Source of the DNA: Ruminococcus sp. | Lineage (GTDB): Bacteria > Bacillota > Clostridia > Oscillospirales > Ruminococcaceae | Length of the DNA stretch: 7,105 bases | Direction: 5' to 3' | NCBI GenBank assembly: GCA_017544125.1 | Contig: JAFYET010000212.1 | Coordinates: 1-7,105 of the forward strand | Made by a program: the position numbers and the translations under genes | Notes under the pieces: generated by a model | Seen by the model: only the letters and a program-made list of their open reading frames with translations | Database searches by the model: none | Told to the model about the DNA's origin: nothing | Part shown: one piece after another, positions 1 through 4,607 of the stretch | How positions within the stretch are numbered: position 1 is the first letter of the stretch | How the letters are laid out: each line of letters begins with the position of its first letter

Positions 1-1053
1 CTCCTTGGGGGCTTTAGTCATATTAACGCTGCCGTCTGCTTTGACTATGACAAAATCCTCGATACGCACGCCGAATTCATCTTCGATATAGATACCCGGC
101 TCGACGGTGACTATGCTGTTTTCGGGCAGGGGCTTATCATAGCTTTTAGCGGCGTATGGCGGCTCATGTATCTCAACACCGACACCGTGGCCGAGCGAAT
201 GCCCAAACTGCTCACCATACCCCTCTGCGGAAATTATATCACGGGCTATCTTATCAAGCTCACAGCCTTTGATACCTGCCTTTACCGCATCAAGGGCAGC
301 AAGCTGGGCTTTAAGGACGATATTATAGACACGCTTCATCTTATCATCAGGCTGACCGACACAGACAGTACGAGTCATATCGCTATGATAGCCGTCAACA
401 ACAGCACCGAAGTCAAGGAGAACGAACTCTCCCCTCTCAACCCTTTTATCAGACGGAACGCCGTGCGGTAGAGAGGTATTCCTGCCGGACAGCGCAATAG
501 TATCAAACGATAGCGCCTCAGCGCCGTGGGAAAGCATATAATAATCAAGCTCGAGCTGAATCTCACGCTCGGTGCGACCCTCTCTTATAAACGAAAGCAT
601 ATGCTCAAAGCCCTGCTCGGCTATACGCTGAGCCTGTATCATCTTTTCACATTCATCGGGGGTCTTTATCATTCTGAGAGCATTGATGCTCTCGGAAAGG
701 GCATCGGTGGATATTACCTCGGCGGTCAGCTTTTCTTTATAGCTGTTAAGCTCGCTTACTGTGACCGTCATAGACTCGACAGCGACAGTTTTTGCGGCGT
801 GCTGTGACATAAGAGAATTAAGCTGCTCAAAGAGCTTCTGCTGCAAAACGACCTCGATGAACGGGTCGGCAGACAGGAACTTTTTTGCCTTTTCGATATA
901 GCGGAAGTCTATTATAAGATATGCCTTATCCTTAAAAAGGAGCACTGTGCCTGCGCTTGACTTCATACCCGTAAGGTAGCGCCTGTTGATATCCGAGGTG
1001 ATAAGTGCGCAGTCGGCAGACAGCATACTGCTTAGTTTTTCAAGCCTTGTCAT
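1..1053 (-). CDS. Xaa-Pro peptidase, M24B family (aminopeptidase P / prolidase-like, YqhT-type), 3' end cut by window
   Basis: Cytoplasmic dinuclear-metal peptidase that cleaves peptide bonds next to proline. I translated 351 codons from ATG at 1053; the frame is open to the left edge without a stop. Residues 1 to about 130 form a creatinase-type N-terminal domain and about 133 onward the pita-bread catalytic domain. All five expected metal ligands are visible: D214 (LLDFGA), D225 (HSDMTRT), H289 (GHSLGHGVG), E318 (VEPGIYI) and E332 (GVRIEDF). Their spacing (11, 64, 29, 14) matches Pyrococcus prolidase. H197 (LPHG) and H296 match known substrate-site histidines. The last visible residues, TKAPKE, resemble the usual C-terminus, so only a few codons are probably missing. 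The start ATG overlaps the aroQ stop as ATGA and has no good ribosome binding site, which suggests translational coupling. Aminopeptidase P versus dipeptidase activity cannot be decided. In many Firmicutes efp follows this gene; that would lie outside the window. Confidence 0.95.
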   Translation of the reverse strand, partial: MTRLEKLSSMLSADCALITSDINRRYLTGMKSSAGTVLLFKDKAYLIIDFRYIEKAKKFLSADPFIEVVLQQKLFEQLNSLMSQHAAKTVAVESMTVTVSELNSYKEKLTAEVISTDALSESINALRMIKTPDECEKMIQAQRIAEQGFEHMLSFIREGRTEREIQLELDYYMLSHGAEALSFDTIALSGRNTSLPHGVPSDKRVERGEFVLLDFGAVVDGYHSDMTRTVCVGQPDDKMKRVYNIVLKAQLAALDAVKAGIKGCELDKIARDIISAEGYGEQFGHSLGHGVGVEIHEPPYAAKSYDKPLPENSIVTVEPGIYIEDEFGVRIEDFVIVKADGSVNMTKAPKE

Positions 1054-1514
1054 TTCTTTTTAAGCCCCCAGCCCTCTTCACCGCCGAAGACCTCAAAGAG
1101 CGCTTCGATAGCAAGGAAATAGGAAGACTTGCCAAAGCCTGCGATAGAGCCCTTACATACGGGGGCGATGACAGACTTATTGCGGAATTCATCTCTTGCG
1201 GCGATATTGCTCAGATGAACCTCGATAACGGGGATATTTATAGCCTCGATAGCATCACGAATAGCGTAGCTATAGTGGGTATAAGCACCTGCATTGAGGA
1301 TAACGCCGTCATAGACATTTCTTGCTTCGTGGAGCTTATCAATTATAGCGCCCTCGAAGTTTGACTGGAAGATATCGCAGGAGAAATCCTTTCTCTCGGC
1401 ACGGGTGACTATCTGGTTATTGATAGCCTCAAAGGTATCTGTACCGTAGTGCTTGGGGTCACGCTCACCCAAGAGGTTAAGGTTAGGACCGTGGATAACA
1501 AGTATTCTTTTCAT
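1050..1514 (-). CDS. aroQ: 3-dehydroquinate dehydratase, type II
   Basis: Converts 3-dehydroquinate to 3-dehydroshikimate, the third step of the shikimate pathway. Type II enzymes are small dodecameric flavodoxin-fold proteins, and 154 aa is close to the usual length of about 145-150, with a short GWGLKKK tail. The N-terminus HGPNLNLLGERDP is the family signature. R18 and Y23 occupy the catalytic Arg/Tyr positions of the lid loop. N74 (ILNAGAYTH), H80, H100 (EVHLSN) and R111 (DEFRNKS) match the substrate-binding and catalytic residues of the Mycobacterium enzyme. The common SNIHARE segment reads SNIAARDE here, so a frequent but non-catalytic histidine is alanine. ATG at 1514 has an AGGAG site (1524-1528) with 9-nt spacing. 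The stop overlaps the start of the M24B peptidase gene by 4 nt, so the two are surely co-translated. A terminator-like hairpin lies just upstream. Confidence 0.97.
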   Translation of the reverse strand: MKRILVIHGPNLNLLGERDPKHYGTDTFEAINNQIVTRAERKDFSCDIFQSNFEGAIIDKLHEARNVYDGVILNAGAYTHYSYAIRDAIEAINIPVIEVHLSNIAARDEFRNKSVIAPVCKGSIAGFGKSSYFLAIEALFEVFGGEEGWGLKKK

Positions 1515-1522
1515 TTAGTATC

Positions 1523-1528
1523 ACTCCT
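1523..1528 (-). promoter_or_regulatory. Ribosome binding site of aroQ
   Basis: AGGAG reads on the minus strand at 1528-1524, 9 nt before the ATG at 1514. This makes aroQ independently translatable despite the hairpin upstream, and it supports this start. Confidence 0.8.
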
Positions 1529-1540
1529 AAAAATTAAGTT

Positions 1541-1564
1541 AAAACCCTGCCGTTCAGGGCAGGG
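1541..1564 (-). terminator. Terminator- or attenuator-like hairpin between the 2H-like gene and aroQ
   Basis: On the minus strand CCCTGCC (1564-1558) pairs perfectly over 7 bp with GGCAGGG (1551-1545) around a 6-nt loop. TTTT (1544-1541) follows, and a second run of five T lies about 7 nt further on. This has the form of a short intrinsic terminator after the 2H-like gene. The first T run is only four long, so it may be leaky. aroQ starts 26 nt beyond with no room for a promoter after the hairpin, so complete termination would silence aroQ unless read-through occurs. Confidence 0.6.
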
Positions 1565-1569
1565 ATAGT

Positions 1570-2091
1570 TTACATAGTATTATGCGCAAGGTCATACCTT
1601 GCAATGACCTTATAGGGCTCACACTTTACAAGAGATGTTGTAGTAAAGCGGCAGGAAAACCGCTCAAAAACGCTCTTTAAGCAATCACGCACCGAAAGGG
1701 CATCTTCATAGCAGGGCTCATAGCCAAGGGTTATATACGGCATCCATGCAGTAGGCAGGAACTTGCCGCCAAAGCCTGCATCAAAATGCTTGGAAAGCGT
1801 GGCATAGGTCTTATAGAAATCATTTTTTAGCTTTTCGTCCATTGCAGGGGCGAGGTAGACAGTACCGTTATCAAACACGCCCACATCGACAAACTCAAGC
1901 TGACACGGTTCAAGTATATGCGCAAGACCGCAGTAGAAATCAAGCATCACCGATTCACGCTCACTGACAAAAGCACCGATATTGATACCGGGGCGTATTT
2001 TATTATTGATTATCGACTCGGAGCACACATAATCAAGCAAGCGGAGCAGACCTTTATTATCAGGCTCGAGCATAACGCAGTAAAGTGCCAT
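1570..2091 (-). CDS. 2H phosphoesterase (2'-5' RNA ligase)-like protein with both catalytic histidines replaced
   Basis: Unnamed 173-aa protein. Its layout resembles the 2H phosphoesterase / 2'-5' RNA ligase-like superfamily: two half-repeats, each ending in a strand of the form [P]-H-x-[T/S]-[hydrophobic]-G. The two expected places read RPGINIGAF (residues 33-41) and WMPYITLGYE (116-125). HxT is therefore GIN in the first half and YIT in the second, and both catalytic histidines are absent. The second change needs only one base (TAT for CAT). The remaining histidines (H58, H102, H170) do not sit in such motifs. Active-enzyme chemistry, as in cyclic phosphodiesterases, is thus unlikely; an RNA- or nucleotide-binding role is possible. 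The start is supported by AGGTGA (within 2098-2104) 6 nt upstream, lying inside the preceding gene, whose stop is only 2 nt away. That spacing implies coupled translation with the endonuclease IV-like gene. The family call is from motif shape and length and is moderate. Confidence 0.72.
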   Translation of the reverse strand: MALYCVMLEPDNKGLLRLLDYVCSESIINNKIRPGINIGAFVSERESVMLDFYCGLAHILEPCQLEFVDVGVFDNGTVYLAPAMDEKLKNDFYKTYATLSKHFDAGFGGKFLPTAWMPYITLGYEPCYEDALSVRDCLKSVFERFSCRFTTTSLVKCEPYKVIARYDLAHNTM

Positions 2092-2093
2092 AT

Positions 2094-2957
2094 TTACTCA
2101 CCTACTGACATATAGTATGTCTTCATTGCAAGCGCATCTTTATCCTGAGTGCCTGCACTCTCACAGATAAAGGTAGGTGCAAGACCTTTCTTTGCAATTA
2201 TCTCCATAAGGGGTTCATAATCGGGGCCAAAGCCCTGATTATCGTCAAAGGTCAGGTGCATCTTCTCGCCGCCGGGAACTGTGAACATTATCTTTGAAAA
2301 ATGGCTGTGAAAAATCTTTAGCCTGTCGTGACCGATAGCATTTTCCACCTCATCGAGCATTTTCTCATACTCTGCCTTACCCTTGATAAAGCCGAACTCT
2401 CTGGCATTAAGATGACCGAAGTCAATAGTCGGCAGAAAGGTATCATCGAGCTTACAAAGCTCGAGCACCTCGGTGAGATTGCCGAGCTGATTGACTTTAC
2501 CCATAGTCTCGGGGCAGAAAATGATATCTTCAAAGCCCTGCTCTATTGCCGCCTTTCTTGCACGGGATAGAGTATCCTTAGCAAGAGAAAGCGCCTCTTC
2601 CCTTGATATCTTGGCGCAGGAGCCGCTATGGATTACGATACGCTGAGCGCCGAGCCTTTTAGCCGCATCGCAGGATTGAAGGATATAGTTTATACTATTA
2701 TCACGCTTGTCCTCCTCGACACTTGAAAGGGAGATAAAGTAGGGGGCGTGGACAGAAAGGCTGATGCCATATTTTTCCGCTTCTTCTCTCAAAGACTGAG
2801 CCAGCTTATCGGAGACCCGCACTCCCCTGCCGCACTGATATTCGTAGTGGTCAAGCCCCATATCTTTAAGATATTTCGGAGCATCTACCGTTGACTTATG
2901 GGTCTTAGAATAGACATCGCTATTACCTGCAGGACCGAATTTTGCAAGCATTTTCAT
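2094..2957 (-). CDS. Endonuclease IV-like TIM-barrel protein (AP endonuclease 2 / xylose isomerase-like superfamily)
   Basis: A 287-aa protein of the TIM-barrel superfamily that contains endonuclease IV, which cleaves DNA at abasic sites with three zinc ions. Counterparts of most E. coli Nfo ligands are visible in order: H70 (SVHAPYF), H110 (VIHSGS), E150 (FCPETMG), D179 and H182 (TIDFGHLNAR), H217 (KIFHSH), H234 (EKMHLTF) and E266 (ICESAG). The Asp of the Nfo Asp-x-His pair (D229-x-H231) is replaced by K232, so the third metal site differs. The protein may be a repair nuclease, or a related isomerase or hydrolase of unknown substrate. Length is close to Nfo (285 aa). ATG at 2957 lies only 3 nt from AGAGG (2961-2965), whereas M3 (ATG at 2951) has 9-nt spacing and may be the true start. 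The gene begins 8 nt after the membrane-protein gene and ends 2 nt before the 2H-like gene. Confidence 0.85.
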   Translation of the reverse strand: MKMLAKFGPAGNSDVYSKTHKSTVDAPKYLKDMGLDHYEYQCGRGVRVSDKLAQSLREEAEKYGISLSVHAPYFISLSSVEEDKRDNSINYILQSCDAAKRLGAQRIVIHSGSCAKISREEALSLAKDTLSRARKAAIEQGFEDIIFCPETMGKVNQLGNLTEVLELCKLDDTFLPTIDFGHLNAREFGFIKGKAEYEKMLDEVENAIGHDRLKIFHSHFSKIMFTVPGGEKMHLTFDDNQGFGPDYEPLMEIIAKKGLAPTFICESAGTQDKDALAMKTYYMSVGE

Positions 2958-2965
2958 CTACCTCT

Positions 2966-3403
2966 CTATTGGTTTGCGGGCATTTGCACAGCCGCCTGCG
3001 ACTTACGCACATAGGCAGCCTCGAGCACCCGTGCAAATTCCTTTGCCTGTTTTGTGGCTGTTGAAATTGATATAGCCGTTCCGTCAGAAAGCTCGACACG
3101 CAGGGTATTCTTAGACGTATACATAAGACCGAATATCTCGTCATAGCTTATCTCACGGGTCTTACCGAGGGAATTGGTATAGGCAAAGCCCTTATCGTCA
3201 TACTCATACTTTACCATAAAACACATGACCAGCACGGCTATGCCAATAACCGCTCCAAGTATACCGAATATGATACAGGAATTGCGTTTAGTCACGTCAC
3301 TCTCAGAAAGCCCGTATACGAACTCACAGACAGAAAAGCCGATAAACAGCACACCGAAAAGCAGCAACACAGGCGGGTTCCTGACGATATTTCTATTATT
3401 CAC
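2966..3403 (-). CDS. Two-helix membrane protein with cytoplasmic PH-like domain, function unknown
   Basis: A 145-aa protein. Hydrophobic segments at about residues 11-30 and 43-64 should form a membrane hairpin with a short loop between them. A soluble tail follows (about 66-131), rich in alternating strands and closing in a helix (TKQAKEFARVLEAAYVRK). The pattern of strands around YDDKGFAYTN, REISYDEIFGLMY and LRVELSDGTAISI resembles bacterial PH-like domains found on small Firmicute membrane proteins; this is fold recognition by eye. Both ends of the helical hairpin are predicted to face the cytoplasm. The start codon is GTG, 5 nt after the stop of the preceding gene. No ATG is available nearby and there is no clear ribosome binding site, so expression probably depends on coupling to the 73-aa gene. 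The 3' end is 8 nt from the TIM-barrel gene. Confidence 0.75.
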   Translation of the reverse strand: MNNRNIVRNPPVLLLFGVLFIGFSVCEFVYGLSESDVTKRNSCIIFGILGAVIGIAVLVMCFMVKYEYDDKGFAYTNSLGKTREISYDEIFGLMYTSKNTLRVELSDGTAISISTATKQAKEFARVLEAAYVRKSQAAVQMPANQ

Positions 3404-3408
3404 AGCTA

Positions 3409-3630
3409 TCAGTTCTTAGTGTCGATAGGGTTATTCTTGATATCATCTTCCTCAACGAGCGAGGGCGATACCTTGATAACATAGTCAAGGTTGACATACT
3501 GTATATAGCCCTCACAGTTGAGCTTTACCCAGCCGTCATAAACATCTAAAACAAGGGCTGATGCGAAGTAATCGTTAGTAGTCTCGATATCATACTTACC
3601 GCCGATGAATTCTCTCATAAATCTGTTCAT
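3409..3630 (-). CDS. Small conserved-looking protein (73 aa), possible small beta-barrel, function unknown
   Basis: I do not recognise a named family. The 73-aa sequence has no membrane segment or signal peptide. Its core (about residues 8-56) alternates hydrophobic and polar residues as in five short strands, with SALVLDVYDGWVKL and YIQYVNLDYVIKVSP as the clearest stretches. This resembles an Sm-like or SH3-like small barrel, which is inference only. The tail (57-73) is acidic then polar and probably disordered. It is likely a real gene: it has a strong AGGAG site (3640-3644) 9 nt before the ATG, it fills the space between two coding regions, and it ends 5 nt before the next start. It begins 21 nt after the yqeG stop. 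M5 is an alternative start but has worse spacing. Confidence 0.75.
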   Translation of the reverse strand: MNRFMREFIGGKYDIETTNDYFASALVLDVYDGWVKLNCEGYIQYVNLDYVIKVSPSLVEEDDIKNNPIDTKN

Positions 3631-3638
3631 AATGATCT

Positions 3639-3645
3639 TCTCCTT
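3639..3645 (-). promoter_or_regulatory. Ribosome binding site of the 73-aa gene
   Basis: AAGGAGA on the minus strand, with the AGGAG core 9 nt before the ATG at 3630. It is the main evidence that this short frame is translated. Confidence 0.8.
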
Positions 3646-3651
3646 TATATT

Positions 3652-4137
3652 TTATTTTGGGAACTTAGGTAAAAACGGGCGCTCGCACCATCTTTTAAAG
3701 CGGAACGGGCGGCTCGTCTCGGGCTCAATGGGGAAAACAAAAAGCGAACGGATACCTTTTAGGTTACACCCGAGGACATCGGTGAAAATCTGATCTCCCA
3801 CAGAAGCAACATTATTTTTAGGTATACCAAGTCTTTTTATTGCCCTTGTATAGCCAAAGGTCAGGGGCTTTTTGCCCTCACACTCAAAATCTATACCCAG
3901 CTTATCAGCAAAGGGCTTGACCCTCGGCGGGTGATTATTTGAAACAATAATAAGGGAGATGCCCGCACTTTTCATAGTGTTTACCCAATCAAGGCTTTTT
4001 TTCGGCACCTCGGGGTTATTATGGGTAGTAAGGGTATTATCAAGGTCGAGAATGAGCGCCTTGATATTCTTACTCTTAAGAAAGCCCGGTGTGATATCCC
4101 CCACCTTATCAAAAACATAGGTCGGCTTAAATAACAT
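3652..4137 (-). CDS. yqeG: YqeG-family HAD-IIIA phosphatase
   Basis: Cytoplasmic HAD-superfamily phosphatase of 161 aa, the usual YqeG length. Motif I is ILDLDNTLT with nucleophile D31 and acid/base D33. Motif II is the serine of VSNN (S66). Motif III is a lysine of GKKP (K89/K90). Motif IV is GDQIFTDV (D115, D120). The opening MLFKPTYVFDKV and the Arg/Lys-rich end are typical of the family. Relatives include yeast Gep4 and pneumococcal PgpP, which dephosphorylate phosphatidylglycerophosphate, so a role in phosphatidylglycerol synthesis is plausible but inferred. ATG at 4137 has AGGAG (4144-4148) with 6-nt spacing. The gene starts 13 nt after the T tract of the rpsU terminator and heads the run of genes down to the M24B peptidase. 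No promoter fits between terminator and start, so it depends on read-through or on a promoter further upstream. Confidence 0.93.
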   Translation of the reverse strand: MLFKPTYVFDKVGDITPGFLKSKNIKALILDLDNTLTTHNNPEVPKKSLDWVNTMKSAGISLIIVSNNHPPRVKPFADKLGIDFECEGKKPLTFGYTRAIKRLGIPKNNVASVGDQIFTDVLGCNLKGIRSLFVFPIEPETSRPFRFKRWCERPFLPKFPK

Positions 4138-4143
4138 TCAAAT

Positions 4144-4148
4144 CTCCT
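4144..4148 (-). promoter_or_regulatory. Ribosome binding site of yqeG
   Basis: AGGAG on the minus strand, 6 nt before the ATG at 4137. It lies directly downstream of the rpsU terminator T tract. Confidence 0.8.
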
Positions 4149-4150
4149 GT

Positions 4151-4189
4151 TTAAAAAGCAAAAAGCGGACAAGAAACTTGCCCGCCTTT
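4151..4189 (-). terminator. Intrinsic terminator after rpsU
   Basis: On the minus strand AAAGGCGGGCAAG (4189-4177) pairs over 13 positions, two of them G-U, with CTTGTCCGCTTTT (4173-4161) around a TTT loop. A T-rich run follows: the last stem bases and TGCTTTTT. It begins about 10 nt after the rpsU stop. GC-rich stem, tight loop and T tract make this the strongest terminator in the window. It should make rpsU mostly a single-gene transcript. Confidence 0.9.
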
Positions 4190-4198
4190 GATCACTTA

Positions 4199-4372
4199 TC
4201 AGTATTTACGCTTACGAGCAGCTTCGGATTTCTTCTTGCGCTTTACCGAAGGCTTTTCGTAGTGTTCTCTTTTACGAACCTCGGCAATAACGCCGTCCTT
4301 AGCACAGGACCTCTTAAAACGCTTAAGAGCTGTATCTAATGTTTCGTTCTTTCCAACACGAACTTCTGCCAA
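4199..4372 (-). CDS. rpsU: 30S ribosomal protein S21
   Basis: Complete 57-aa protein, the normal S21 length. It begins [20 protein letters not shown], continues [21 protein letters not shown] and ends in a basic tail [12 protein letters not shown], all family hallmarks. S21 binds the 30S platform near the anti-Shine-Dalgarno end of 16S rRNA and aids initiation on mRNAs. The start codon is TTG (4372-4370): no in-frame ATG precedes the conserved AEVRV sequence, and a strong GGAGG (4385-4381) lies 8 nt upstream. Two stops in tandem (TGA TAA) end the gene. It has its own sigma-A promoter with a leader of about 167 nt and its own strong terminator. The short length and TTG start make it easy to miss. 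Confidence 0.97.
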   Translation of the reverse strand: MAEVRVGKNETLDTALKRFKRSCAKDGVIAEVRKREHYEKPSVKRKKKSEAARKRKY

Positions 4373-4380
4373 AATTATTC

Positions 4381-4386
4381 CCTCCC
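4381..4386 (-). promoter_or_regulatory. Ribosome binding site deciding the TTG start of rpsU
   Basis: GGGAGG on the minus strand, with the GGAGG core 8 nt before TTG at 4372. Near-perfect anti-SD complementarity compensates for the weak start codon and fixes the rpsU start. Confidence 0.88.
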
Positions 4387-4539
4387 TTTGCCACCTTTAA
4401 CAGAGGTAACAAGTATTGGTGTATCGGGGCTCTCGGTGTTTAGTGAAGGTGCTTGCTGTGCAAACAATTTGAACGCTTTTGATGCGCCCGCTATTCTCTG
4501 TTACTAAAAAGCCCAAACACATTATCCAATATGATTACA
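4387..4539 (-). promoter_or_regulatory. Long structured 5' leader of rpsU (candidate cis-regulatory RNA)
   Basis: The transcript from the promoter at 4546-4574 would carry about 167 nt before rpsU. Several pairings are visible on the minus strand. TAACAGAG (4503-4496) is perfectly complementary to CTCTGTTA (4405-4398). GTAAC (4504-4500) can instead pair with GTTAC (4410-4406). ACCT (4407-4404) can form a local hairpin with AGGT (4396-4393) close to the ribosome binding site. GGGCGC and GCGTTC, separated by ATCAAAA, form another 6-bp hairpin in the middle. The first three pairings exclude each other, which is compatible with a switch or with autoregulation by S21, but chance cannot be excluded. 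I recognise no known riboswitch or ribosomal-leader motif. Confidence 0.4.
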
Positions 4540-4545
4540 TTTTAT

Positions 4546-4574
4546 ATTATACTATAATTTTACCATAAAGTCAA
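4546..4574 (-). promoter_or_regulatory. Sigma-A promoter for rpsU
   Basis: TTGACT (4574-4569) is separated by exactly 17 nt from TATAAT (4551-4546) on the minus strand: five of six matches at -35, a perfect -10 and optimal spacing in an AT-rich setting. Transcription should begin near 4539. The promoter sits 34 nt after the leuS stop and points at rpsU. Confidence 0.9.
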
Positions 4575-4607
4575 TAGCTTAAGAGGAAAAATTTTAAAAA
4601 ATTGCGA

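Noticed and set aside
1005..1364. 119-codon plus-strand frame across the aroQ/peptidase junction
   Set aside because: Antisense shadow of aroQ, whose catalytic residues are all in the minus-strand frame.
1575..1610. TTGCAA-N16-TAATAC as a promoter for aroQ at the end of the 2H-like gene
   Set aside because: Both boxes are poor matches inside coding sequence, and the transcript would meet the terminator-like hairpin straight away.
4470..4539. Short leader peptide frames in the rpsU leader
   Set aside because: The only ATG is followed at once by TAA, and the other short frames use TTG or GTG without a ribosome binding site.
4590..4603. AT-only inverted repeat just after the leuS stop, as a leuS terminator
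   Set aside because: The stem is six A-T pairs with a 2-nt loop and no GC, too unstable for a convincing intrinsic terminator. No other terminator is visible after leuS.
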